DNA of 64,000 nt, from assembly GCF_001273775.1 (NCBI RefSeq), contig NZ_CP011801.1, positions 4,380,001 through 4,444,000 on the forward strand, in the 5' to 3' direction. The notes beneath the pieces are model-generated. The model had not been told where the DNA came from and did not search any database. It was given only the letters and a program-made list of their open reading frames with translations. Of this stretch, positions 10,995-19,405 are shown one piece after another. The translations under genes were made by a program, and so were the position numbers. Source of the stretch: Nitrospira moscoviensis. GTDB taxonomy: Bacteria; Nitrospirota; Nitrospiria; Nitrospirales; Nitrospiraceae. Within the stretch, counting starts at the first letter, position 1; each line of letters starts with the position of its first letter.

Positions 10995-12197
10995 GTGACC
11001 ACTTGGCTGACATCGCCACCCGCCCTCTCGCTCGCCGAGCCCGCGCGGCCGCAGCCGGACCGGGACACCGGCCCGTCGTTACGCGTGCTCCACCTTTATA
11101 AGAGCTGGGCACCGGCCGGCTACGGCGGCGTGGAACAGATGATCGCCACCCTGGGAGTGGGAGCGGGCGCGCATGGGATTGTGAGCCGCGTGGCCTACTT
11201 GGGTCCGGGCCGCGGGATCGCCCGCGTGCGTTACCGAGGCATCGGCGCCTATCGCTTTCCGCTGAATCTCCACGTCGCCTCGACGGGACTCTCGCTGTCC
11301 TGGGCCGCCGCCTACCCCCGCCTCACTGAGTGGGCCGACGTGCTGCATTTTCATTTCCCCTGGCCCTATGGCGACCTGGTCCACCTCGGGAGCGGCGTCC
11401 GGAAGCCGATGCTGGTGACGTACCACTTGGACATTACCCGCCAGCGAATCTTGCGGTGGCTCTACTGGCCGCTGATGCAGCGCTTCTTGCGCCGGGCGGA
11501 CCTCATCGTCGCGACATCGGAGAACGTCCGGAGGACGAGCTCCGTCCTGCAGCGGTTGGCGCACCGCACGGAGGTGATTCCCTTGGGCGTGGACGACCGG
11601 TGCGCGGGTCAGGTGGTGCCCATCCGCCTCGCGCAATGGCGGCATCGCCTGGGCGAGGGCTTCGCGCTGTTCGTCGGCGTGCTGCGGTACTACAAGGGCC
11701 TGCCGTATCTGTTGGAGGCCGCGCGGAGCATCCGGGGCCGCATCGTGATTGCAGGGACCGGCCCCTGCGAACGGGCGCTGAAGCGGCAGGCCCGGCGGCT
11801 CCGCCTGTCCAACGTCGTGTTCGTCGGCGAAGTCACGGAGGCCGATAAGGAGGCGCTCTACCGTCTGTGCCACGTCTTCGTCTTTCCCTCGCACCTCCGG
11901 TCCGAAGGGTTCGGCTTGGCGCTGGTCGAAGCGGCGATGCACGGCAAACCGATGGTCTCCTGCGAAATCGGCACCGGCACGTCGTTTGTGAACCGGCATG
12001 GAGAAACCGGCCTGGTCGTGCCGCCGCGCGATCCTGCGGCGTTGAGCGACGCCGTCAACCGCCTCTTGGCCGACCGGTGGGAACGTGACGCCTTCGGACG
12101 GAACGCCCGACAGCGTTATGTGGACCGGTTCACGGCCGATGCGATGTCGGCCGCCTATACCACGGTCTATCGCCGCTTGGCGGAAGGAGCGCAGTGA
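10995..12197 (+). CDS. Glycosyltransferase family 4 protein
   Basis: I place the start at GTG 10995, just after the preceding stop, giving 400 residues. The open frame extends further upstream, but only inside the ligase gene. The N-terminal half has the GT4 Gly-rich segment PAGYGGVEQMIATLG. The C-terminal GT-B domain has FVGVLRYYKGLPYLLEAA and the donor-site segment FPSHLRSEGFGLALVEAA with the EX7E pattern. It probably adds a sugar to the lipid-linked glycan in the cytoplasm. Its stop overlaps the start of the permease gene. Confidence 0.92.
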   Translation: MTTWLTSPPALSLAEPARPQPDRDTGPSLRVLHLYKSWAPAGYGGVEQMIATLGVGAGAHGIVSRVAYLGPGRGIARVRYRGIGAYRFPLNLHVASTGLSLSWAAAYPRLTEWADVLHFHFPWPYGDLVHLGSGVRKPMLVTYHLDITRQRILRWLYWPLMQRFLRRADLIVATSENVRRTSSVLQRLAHRTEVIPLGVDDRCAGQVVPIRLAQWRHRLGEGFALFVGVLRYYKGLPYLLEAARSIRGRIVIAGTGPCERALKRQARRLRLSNVVFVGEVTEADKEALYRLCHVFVFPSHLRSEGFGLALVEAAMHGKPMVSCEIGTGTSFVNRHGETGLVVPPRDPAALSDAVNRLLADRWERDAFGRNARQRYVDRFTADAMSAAYTTVYRRLAEGAQ

Positions 12198-12985
12198 TGC
12201 AGGCCCTGGCCCGCGGCGCCCATGAGCTGTTGGGAGCGATGAGCCTCAAAGACACCTGGGCCTACTCCGGCCTGCAAGACATCCGGCTGCGGTACCGGCG
12301 GTCGTTCCTGGGCCCCTGGTGGCTCACGTTGAGCACGGCCATCACCATCGCCGTGCTGGGGGTGTTGTGGTCGAAGATCTTCGAGATGGACATCGCGGAG
12401 TACCTGCCCTTCTTCGCCATCGGCCACGTGATCTGGACGTGGATTTCGGCGCAGTTGAACGACGCCTGCGCGGGCTTCACCCAATTCGAGCACATCATCA
12501 AGCAGACCCGCCTGCCGTACCCCACGTATCTCTTGCGGCTCAGCATCCGGCACACGCTCATCCTGGCGCACAACGCCGTCGTGGTGGCGGCCGTGCTGCT
12601 CTTCGCCGGCACCGGCTTCCACGCCGTGTCATGGCTGGCGTTGATCGGGGTCGCGCTAGTCTTCGTCATCTGCGTGCTCGTCGCCATCGTGCTCGCGATC
12701 GGCTGCGCGCGCTACCGCGATCTGCAGCCGCTGATCGCGAGCGGGCTGCAAATCGCGTTCTTCGTGACGCCGATCCTGTGGCAGCCGGGCGCGCTGCGGT
12801 CGGCGGCCTGGATGGCGGAGTTGAATCCCTTGTTCCACTGGATCGAATTGATCCGGCAACCGCTGCTGGGTCACCTGCCGGCGGCCGCGCACTATTGGTG
12901 GACCGGCGCCTCGATGGCCGTGCTGGGAGCCGTCTCGCTGTGGCTGTTGGGCCGGGAACGGGACCGCATCGCCTATTGGATGTAG
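12194..12985 (+). CDS. wzm: Polysaccharide ABC transporter permease (Wzm-like)
   Basis: The product is 263 residues from GTG 12194, or 262 from ATG 12197. It is an ABC-2-type permease with six hydrophobic helices and the family N-terminal segment DIRLRYRRSFLGPWW. With the ATPase encoded immediately downstream (4-bp gap) it would form an inner-membrane exporter of lipid-linked glycan, as in ABC-dependent O-antigen or capsule systems. Confidence 0.93.
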   Translation: MMQALARGAHELLGAMSLKDTWAYSGLQDIRLRYRRSFLGPWWLTLSTAITIAVLGVLWSKIFEMDIAEYLPFFAIGHVIWTWISAQLNDACAGFTQFEHIIKQTRLPYPTYLLRLSIRHTLILAHNAVVVAAVLLFAGTGFHAVSWLALIGVALVFVICVLVAIVLAIGCARYRDLQPLIASGLQIAFFVTPILWQPGALRSAAWMAELNPLFHWIELIRQPLLGHLPAAAHYWWTGASMAVLGAVSLWLLGRERDRIAYWM

Positions 12986-12989
12986 CGAC

Positions 12990-13754
12990 ATGGCTTGGAT
13001 TCACGCCGATCGCATGGTGGTCGAGTTTCCGCTGTACAGCGTCGGGCAGCGCTCGTTCCGGCAGCAGTTGATCCATTCGGCCACCGGCGGGCGCATCGGG
13101 CGGCGCGGGGATGTGACGGTCGTGCGGGCGCTGGATGACGTGTCGTTCCGCCTGGGGCCGGGGGACCGGTTGGGCTTGTGGGGCCACAACGGCTCCGGCA
13201 AGACGACGCTGCTGCGCGCGATCGCCGGCGTCTATCCGCCGGTGTCCGGCCGCCTGGACGTGTCTGGCCGCATCGCCTCGCTGATCGACTTGAATCTCGG
13301 CATGGACGGCGACGCCAGCGGCATCGAAAACATCCGGATGCGCGGCGTGCTCTTGGGCCTGTCGCGGCGGGAAGCGGATCGGCTGCTCGACGACGTGGCG
13401 GAGTTCACCGAGCTGGGTGAGTTCCTGTCCATGCCGGTGCGCACCTATTCGAGCGGCATGCACATGCGCTTGGGGTTCGCCATTTCCACGGCGGTCGACG
13501 CCGACATCGTGCTCATGGACGAGTGGCTCTCGGTGGGCGACGCCGATTTTCAGAAACGGGCGCAGGACCGGCTGGCGCGCTTTCTGGCCCGCTCCAAGAT
13601 CCTCGTCCTGGCCTCGCACTCGGAGCCACTGTTGAAAGATATGTGCACCCGGATCGTCCATTTGGACCATGGGCGCATCCAGCATACCTGGGAGCAACGG
13701 CCGGCGCATGGCTGTGAACCGATGGAAAGGAGCGAAGAGTCATGGAGACGGTGA
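12990..13754 (+). CDS. wzt: Polysaccharide ABC transporter ATP-binding protein (Wzt-like)
   Basis: The 254-residue ATPase has Walker A GHNGSGKT (65-72), ABC signature YSSGMHMRLGF and Walker B DIVLMDEWLSVGD. It pairs with the Wzm-like permease. It lacks the C-terminal carbohydrate-binding extension found in many Wzt proteins (about 400 residues), so cargo recognition probably does not depend on a terminal cap. Its end overlaps the next gene by 13 bp. Confidence 0.93.
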   Translation: MAWIHADRMVVEFPLYSVGQRSFRQQLIHSATGGRIGRRGDVTVVRALDDVSFRLGPGDRLGLWGHNGSGKTTLLRAIAGVYPPVSGRLDVSGRIASLIDLNLGMDGDASGIENIRMRGVLLGLSRREADRLLDDVAEFTELGEFLSMPVRTYSSGMHMRLGFAISTAVDADIVLMDEWLSVGDADFQKRAQDRLARFLARSKILVLASHSEPLLKDMCTRIVHLDHGRIQHTWEQRPAHGCEPMERSEESWRR

Positions 13755-15499
13755 CGGTTCAATCACCGGTCGGACGGACGGCCGGCGCGGGCGCCGCGGA
13801 ACCGGCGACGCCGGCCCGGACGGTCGAGCGGCTGCAGCTCGTCTTGCTGGCCGGCGGCCACGTGCGGCAGGACTTCGTGACTCTGATGGACGTGACCTCG
13901 CCGGCGATGCTCCCCTACATGGGACGCCCGCTCATTTACATCACCGTGCTGAACTTTCTTCGCGTGGGCGGCCGCGAGGTGCTCGTCGTGATTCCGGAGG
14001 GCGAGCGGCGCGTCGAAGCGTTTCTGCGCTCGGCCTTCGGCGGCCGGATTGCGCTCTCGATCGTCCGGGCGCCGAACAGACCCGGGGCGACGCCGTTGCA
14101 GTCGCTGGAGGCCGCGTTCGATGCGATGACCAGCGGCGGGACCGTGGACGGGCCCGCGCTGATCTCGCACGGCGACATTTACTACGATCTGGACCGGTTC
14201 GAGCCCGGCGAGCGACCGATCGTCTTCACGTCCGGCTACATCGATTCCGACAAGTACTCGTCCATTCATGAGACGCCGGAGGGCTATCTGTTCGAAGAAG
14301 CCTGGGCCGGCACCAAATCCGCACGCGGCCCTCGCGCGGAGCCGGCCGCCAGCCATACCGACATCGGCCTCTACTATCTGCCCTCGGTGGGGGGCGCCCA
14401 TCGCGCGCTCAAGCACGGCGTCAACGCCTCCACCGTGGGCGGCCTGCTGTTTCAGCTCTACGGCCCGCGCGTGACCTTGCAACCGGTCTCAGCCTGGATC
14501 GACCTGGGACATTTGGACACGTCCGCCAGAATCAGAACGCACGTGCTGGGAACGCGGGAATGCAACCATCTCGACATCGACGAGATGCGCGGCTTGATTA
14601 CCAAACGGGGGCGGAACCGGGACAAGCTCCTTCAAGAAATCAATTACTACAACCGGCTGCCCAAAGAGTTGACGGTCTATTTCCCGCGCCTGCTGGAGGC
14701 GCAGCTCGGCAAGGAGGTCTCCTACACGATCGAGTACTACGGCTATAAGACGCTTTCCGAGTACCTCGTGTTTTATGAAGTCCCGAAGTCCGTCTGGCAG
14801 CAGGTCCTGGTCAAGATCCTCTCCATCCATAAGGCCTTCGCGGCACGCGAGCAGCCGCTCGTGGAGGCGGATCGGGTGTACGACTTTTATTGGAGCAAGA
14901 CGGAGCAGCGGCTGCAGGACCGCGCCAGGCTCGCGGCGATCGGCCCGTTACTGGAAGCCGAGCGCGTGCGGATCAACGGAGAAGCCTACCCCGGATGGAA
15001 CGCCTGCCGGCCGGCCCTCCAGCGGCACCTCCGCCGCATCGCGGCCCGCTGCCGGCCCACGATGATCCACGGCGACCTGTGCTGCGGCAACATTTTGTAC
15101 GACCCGCGCACGAGCCTGATCAAGTTCATCGACCCGCGCGGCGAGTTCTTCGAAGAGGGCTGCGACGGCGACCCGCGCTACGACATGGCGAAGCTGCTCC
15201 ACTCGTTCCACGGCGGCTATGACTTCATTCTCCATGAGATGTACCAGCTCACGGCGACGGACGACGGGGGCTACGAGCTGACGCTGCTGCGCTCCGGATC
15301 CGCCCGCGACGCCGAGTCGGTGCTGTTCGAGTTACTCGCGGGCACCACGGCCTACGACGTGGCGGACGTGAAGCTCCTGGAGGCGCTGCTCTTTCTAACC
15401 ATGCTCCCGTTTCATTGCGACGACGGCAAACGCCAGGCGGCGTTGTACCTCCGGGGGCTCATGCTCTTGAAGGAAGCGATCGGTGAGAATCTGCCTTGA
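13742..15499 (+). CDS. Fused nucleotidyltransferase-like and APH/choline-kinase-like protein
   Basis: The 585-residue protein joins two domains. Residues about 30-270 resemble a sugar-phosphate nucleotidyltransferase (LVLLAGG, MGRPLIYITVLNFL, SHGDIYYD), but with a degenerate Gly-rich signature and no clear KP motif. Residues about 290-580 carry an APH/choline-kinase-fold motif, IHGDLCCGNIL (His443, Asp445, Asn450), followed by KFIDPRGEFFEEG. Kinase plus nucleotidyltransferase would make an activated phospho-sugar or phospho-substituent in one polypeptide, which is inference from the fusion. It overlaps both neighbours by 13 and 17 bp, so it is firmly part of the polysaccharide operon. Confidence 0.8.
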   Translation: METVTVQSPVGRTAGAGAAEPATPARTVERLQLVLLAGGHVRQDFVTLMDVTSPAMLPYMGRPLIYITVLNFLRVGGREVLVVIPEGERRVEAFLRSAFGGRIALSIVRAPNRPGATPLQSLEAAFDAMTSGGTVDGPALISHGDIYYDLDRFEPGERPIVFTSGYIDSDKYSSIHETPEGYLFEEAWAGTKSARGPRAEPAASHTDIGLYYLPSVGGAHRALKHGVNASTVGGLLFQLYGPRVTLQPVSAWIDLGHLDTSARIRTHVLGTRECNHLDIDEMRGLITKRGRNRDKLLQEINYYNRLPKELTVYFPRLLEAQLGKEVSYTIEYYGYKTLSEYLVFYEVPKSVWQQVLVKILSIHKAFAAREQPLVEADRVYDFYWSKTEQRLQDRARLAAIGPLLEAERVRINGEAYPGWNACRPALQRHLRRIAARCRPTMIHGDLCCGNILYDPRTSLIKFIDPRGEFFEEGCDGDPRYDMAKLLHSFHGGYDFILHEMYQLTATDDGGYELTLLRSGSARDAESVLFELLAGTTAYDVADVKLLEALLFLTMLPFHCDDGKRQAALYLRGLMLLKEAIGENLP

Positions 15500-16640
15500 T
15501 GTGGACGGCACGCTCTGCGAGCTGAAGAGCCGGCACGACGACTACGCGGCCGTCCGGCCGCTGCCGCACGCCGCCGAATCGATCCGCAAGCTCCGCGCCG
15601 CGGGCCACTACGTGATCCTCGCGACGGCGCGTCACATGAAGACCTGCGGCGCGAACGTCGGACTGGTCGTCGCGCGCCAAGGCCAGACGCTGATCGACTG
15701 GCTGAGCCGGCACGGCATCGAGTACGACGAGCTGTGGTTCGGGAAACCGCACGCGGATCTCTACGTGGACGACAAGGCGATGGCCTTTCAGGGCAACTGG
15801 TTCACGCTCGGCGAAGACGAGCTGCTCCGCCGCGCGGGCGGCTCCGAACGGAAGATGAACCTCGTCGTCGCGATGGCCGGAGCCGGGTCCCGCTTCAGCC
15901 GGGCCGGGTACGAGCTGCCGAAACCGCTGATCCCGGCCTTCGGCGAGCCGATGTATCGGCACGCGGTCCGCTCGCTCCCCTTGCACCGGGCCGAAACGCT
16001 GATTTGCCTGATCCGGCGCGACGCGCACGCCCCGCTGCTGCGCCGCGACATCGAACGGGTCTTTCACGCCTACCGGCCCGTCGTCGTGGAGCTCGACGAG
16101 GTGACGCGCGGACAGGCCGAGACGGTGCTCTACGCCCAGCACCATCTGGCGTTTCATCTGCCCGTCCTCGTGCACAACGCCGACAGCGCGTTCGACGTGC
16201 GGAGCTTCGCCGAATTTCCCACCGGCGCCGACGGCGCGCTCCTGCTCTTCCGCGGCGCGGGGAACAAATGGAGCTATGCCGCCATGGACGCCGAGGGGCG
16301 CGTGAGCCGGGTGACGGAGAAGGACCCCATTTCGCCCTATGCGTCCACCGGCACCTACTATTTCCGATCGTCGGTCCAGCTCTTCGAGCTCATCGAAGAC
16401 GCGATCCGCCGGGGCGAGACGGTGAACGGCGAATATTATCTGGGCCCGCTCTACAACCGGATGATCGCCGACGGCGCCGGCGTCCGGGGATATGAAGTCG
16501 ACCGGTTCATCAGCTTCGGCACGCCGGAGGACCTGGCGTCGGCGGAAGCCGATCCGCTCAATCGCGAGGCCGTCATGCGGCTGGCGGACCGAGCCGCCGT
16601 CAAACCCGACCGCGACGGCGCATCCACACCGCAACCGTGA
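15483..16640 (+). CDS. Fused HAD-like phosphatase and nucleotidyltransferase
   Basis: The 385-residue protein starts at GTG 15483 inside the end of the preceding gene. Residues 1 to about 115 form a small HAD phosphatase with the catalytic DVDGT motif (Asp6, Asp8) and a late GKPHADLYVDDKA segment. From about residue 121 a nucleotidyltransferase fold begins with LVVAMAGAGSRF and then LPKPLIPAFGEP, a well-preserved pyrophosphorylase-type signature. The pair would dephosphorylate and nucleotide-activate a glycan precursor. The HAD part resembles capsule-biosynthesis phosphatases. The substrate is unknown. Confidence 0.82.
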   Translation: MRICLDVDGTLCELKSRHDDYAAVRPLPHAAESIRKLRAAGHYVILATARHMKTCGANVGLVVARQGQTLIDWLSRHGIEYDELWFGKPHADLYVDDKAMAFQGNWFTLGEDELLRRAGGSERKMNLVVAMAGAGSRFSRAGYELPKPLIPAFGEPMYRHAVRSLPLHRAETLICLIRRDAHAPLLRRDIERVFHAYRPVVVELDEVTRGQAETVLYAQHHLAFHLPVLVHNADSAFDVRSFAEFPTGADGALLLFRGAGNKWSYAAMDAEGRVSRVTEKDPISPYASTGTYYFRSSVQLFELIEDAIRRGETVNGEYYLGPLYNRMIADGAGVRGYEVDRFISFGTPEDLASAEADPLNREAVMRLADRAAVKPDRDGASTPQP

Positions 16641-16647
16641 GGAGGTC

Positions 16648-17661
16648 ATGACGATGCCCTTCGAGCGCGAGAAACGAGCCCCGAAAGTCGCCGTCTTGCT
16701 CTACGGGATGCTGCGCACGTTCCGCGAGACGGCCGCGTCGTTTCACCGGCACGTCGTCGAGCCAAACAATGCCGACGTCTTCTATTTCGGCCCGGCGCAG
16801 TCGGACATCGCGCCGCCATCGCTCAGCGGCCGGGTCGATATCTTCGGCAATCTGAAAGACAATCCCAAAGGCCGCGTGGACCCCGTCCACGGCGTCGACC
16901 ATGAGGCCTTTGCAGCGGTCTACGGCCCCGCCATGCGGCGCGCTCGCTTTCATCACGTCGATCCGGAGGAGTTCGCCCGCCACGCCGCGGTCGTGGACCG
17001 GCGCGAGTGGATCTTCGGCTTGAACCCGGCCCGGCTCTTTTCCATGGTCTACAACATGGAAGGCGTCGTGCATCTGCTCGAAGACTACGAGCGGGAACAG
17101 GGCGTCTCCTACGACACGGTGATCGTCACGCGCCCCGACATCGCCTTTTTCTCGCCCATCCGCCCGCGCGTCCGGCCCGGCACGGTGCATCTCCCCAGCG
17201 GAGAAGGATTCGACGAATGGGGGCGCAAGCACATGGGCAACGCCCGCCTCCTCTATTATAAGAACGTGGACACGGGCGACTACGTCGAGGGCGGGGACAA
17301 GCTGACCTTCAACGATCAGATCCTGGCGTTCGCGCGGCCGGACCTGAGCTGCCTGTCCGGCCTCACCAAGGCCTTCGGCGAGTATCTGGCGCGCAAGGTC
17401 CCGGCCAGTCCCGAAACCGTCTTCTATCTGCATTTCTGTCTGCGGCGCGGCCTCAAGCCGAAGCCGCATCCGGAATGGTGCTACCAGATCCAGCGGGCCG
17501 GCATGCCGCTCGTCGAAAACGTCGCGGACACCAGCATGATCCGCCTCGTGGACCGCTACCACACGAAGGCGCGGGAGCGATTCAAACAGGATCCTGTCGG
17601 CTGCCTGCTGCGGGACGCCAAACACCTGATCAAGCGTGTCGCGCACCGATTGACGCGCTAG
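16648..17661 (+). CDS. Unknown protein of the polysaccharide operon
   Basis: The start at ATG 16648 follows a GGAGG ribosome-binding site and gives 337 residues. I do not recognise a named family with confidence. It begins with a Rossmann-like strand (KVAVLLYGMLRTFRET) and has a VIVTRPDIAFFSP segment reminiscent of the Arg-x-Asp stretch in WavE and other putative glycosyltransferases. A C-terminal PHPEWCYQIQRAG stretch follows. It has no membrane helix or signal. The operon position suggests a cytoplasmic glycan-modifying enzyme or glycosyltransferase. Confidence 0.75.
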   Translation: MTMPFEREKRAPKVAVLLYGMLRTFRETAASFHRHVVEPNNADVFYFGPAQSDIAPPSLSGRVDIFGNLKDNPKGRVDPVHGVDHEAFAAVYGPAMRRARFHHVDPEEFARHAAVVDRREWIFGLNPARLFSMVYNMEGVVHLLEDYEREQGVSYDTVIVTRPDIAFFSPIRPRVRPGTVHLPSGEGFDEWGRKHMGNARLLYYKNVDTGDYVEGGDKLTFNDQILAFARPDLSCLSGLTKAFGEYLARKVPASPETVFYLHFCLRRGLKPKPHPEWCYQIQRAGMPLVENVADTSMIRLVDRYHTKARERFKQDPVGCLLRDAKHLIKRVAHRLTR

Positions 17662-17670
17662 CATCGATTC

Positions 17671-18744
17671 ATGACGATCACCGATTCGGACATTACCTTC
17701 GTCTTTCAGGGGCCGGTGCTTCCGGGCGCGGGAGGGACGGCGGAATTGGTCCGCTTGACGCGCCGGGCATTCCCCCGCAGTCGCTGCGTGCTCAGCACCT
17801 GGACCGGCGCCGACCTGAGCGGCGTCCCGTTCGATCGCGTCGTGCTGTCGCGCGATCCCGGCGGATTGCCTGGCATCAAAGCCAGAGACGGGGCCGGCGA
17901 ATCGAACAACGTGAACCGCCAGCTGCTGTCGACGCGGCGCGGCTTAGAGGAAGTCGTGACGGACTATGCCGTCAAGATCCGGACGGACTGCGCCCTGGAA
18001 CATGCCGGATTCCTGGCGACCGCCAACCGCTTTCTCGATGCCGGCGCGGGGCCCCGCATCCTCGCCCCCTCGTTGTTCACCATCGACCCGCTCATGTTCG
18101 AGCAGATGCCTTATCATGTCAGCGATTGGTTTCAGTTCGGCCCGACGCCGGCCTTGCAACGGTACTGGTCCGCGCCCTTCATGGCGGAGCAGGACGCCGT
18201 GTTCTACGAGCGCCGGCCCCACGCCCGTCATTCGACCTTCATGGACCGGCGCTTCCGCACCCGCTTGGCCGTGGAACAGTATCTCGCGGTGCAGTATGCG
18301 GAGCCGCTCGGCTACCCGGTGCCGCAGTATCACAACGACATTGCCGATTCGGTCATGGAGGGACATCGGCGGTTTGTGGCCCGGCATTGGCTGATTGTCG
18401 ATCCGTGGGATCTCGGTTTGCGGTTTTCGAAGTACCACTGGGCCTACCGGTCCGGATTTCAACGGCTGAACTGCCTGCTCTTCGTCGATTGGTACGGGCT
18501 CTATCTCGAAGAGGGCGGCAGGCCGGTGGGCGCGATGCCTGCCCGTCTGCTCGCGCGGCGGCGCATGCAAAAACAAGCGGCGCGGTTGTTGGGACGCTGG
18601 ATGGACAAAGCGGGACCGCTCCTGTTACGACCGGGGCTGAAGCGGATGGTCAATCGGTTGTTGGCGGTCCTAGCGTGGCAGTCTGAACGGCGTCCCCCGC
18701 GGGTCCTCGCCGAGCCGCAGCGTTCGCTCCTGCCTCGTCCATAA
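17671..18744 (+). CDS. WavE-like lipopolysaccharide synthesis protein
   Basis: The 357-residue protein has the pattern of the WavE family: N-terminal FVFQGPVLPG (10-19), an NNVNRQLLSTRRGLEE segment and KIRTDC (102-107), where Arg-Thr-Asp resembles a GT-A-type donor/metal site. WavE proteins act in LPS core or surface-glycan synthesis with poorly defined chemistry. It is the last gene of the polysaccharide operon, 9 bp after the preceding gene. No clear terminator follows. Confidence 0.78.
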   Translation: MTITDSDITFVFQGPVLPGAGGTAELVRLTRRAFPRSRCVLSTWTGADLSGVPFDRVVLSRDPGGLPGIKARDGAGESNNVNRQLLSTRRGLEEVVTDYAVKIRTDCALEHAGFLATANRFLDAGAGPRILAPSLFTIDPLMFEQMPYHVSDWFQFGPTPALQRYWSAPFMAEQDAVFYERRPHARHSTFMDRRFRTRLAVEQYLAVQYAEPLGYPVPQYHNDIADSVMEGHRRFVARHWLIVDPWDLGLRFSKYHWAYRSGFQRLNCLLFVDWYGLYLEEGGRPVGAMPARLLARRRMQKQAARLLGRWMDKAGPLLLRPGLKRMVNRLLAVLAWQSERRPPRVLAEPQRSLLPRP

Positions 18745-18775
18745 CAGAGCGCCGCCGCGTCGTCGAAGAAACAGG

Positions 18776-19249
18776 TCACCAACGATGCCGCCAATGGCCG
18801 TGCCATCGCGGCCCCCAATAGGGCGGACCGTAGAGGTAGGGGCCGCCGTAGATCCAGGGTCTGCCGAAGTACAGGCCGAGCCCGATCCCCGGCGGAGCGG
18901 CATAGAGGTAGGGAGAGGGATAAGGGACGGGCGCCGGAGCGATGGAAGGCGGACGGTCCGTGAGCTGCCGCTGCAGATCGGCCGCGGCGCGGGACTCGCG
19001 GTCGAGCTGACTGCGCAACTCGCCGATCTGCGATTGCTGAGATTGGATCCGTCCTTCCAGTTGACCGATTTTCTCGCGCTGCGACTCGATCATGGCCTGC
19101 ATGCAGCGCGTCTGCGCTTCCGGACTGTAAGTGGAACATTCCCACGGCACCGACTCGGCGCCGTGCGCTTGTCCGGTCAGCAGCCATAGAGCCGCCAGCA
19201 TTGCGCTCCCCGCGAGTACGCCGATCCGCCGCCTACGATCCATCTCCAT
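18776..19249 (-). CDS. Exported coiled-coil protein with Pro/Gly/Tyr/Trp-rich tail
   Basis: The 157-residue protein has an N-terminal signal (VLAGSAMLAALWLLTGQAHG) and two cysteines soon after it. Residues about 50-95 form a coiled coil (IESQREKIGQLEGRIQSQQS). The tail is dominated by Pro, Gly, Tyr and Trp and ends in WHGHWRHRW. No named family is recognised. The layout suggests a periplasmic or outer-membrane structural protein. It is divergent from the downstream channel gene. Confidence 0.6.
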   Translation of the reverse strand: MEMDRRRRIGVLAGSAMLAALWLLTGQAHGAESVPWECSTYSPEAQTRCMQAMIESQREKIGQLEGRIQSQQSQIGELRSQLDRESRAAADLQRQLTDRPPSIAPAPVPYPSPYLYAAPPGIGLGLYFGRPWIYGGPYLYGPPYWGPRWHGHWRHRW

Positions 19250-19405
19250 TTACTTCTCCTTACTTCTCTCCGCCCGGTGACTCAGCCTACCACGCGGAGC
19301 AGCCGGCTGACAGGTCCTCCTCTGCTATTCCTAACGCGGTCCGGTGCTCGGCGGTTGACGTGTGTCCACAGGCTAGATGAATCCCTAGTAGGCGAATCGC
19401 TGCTC

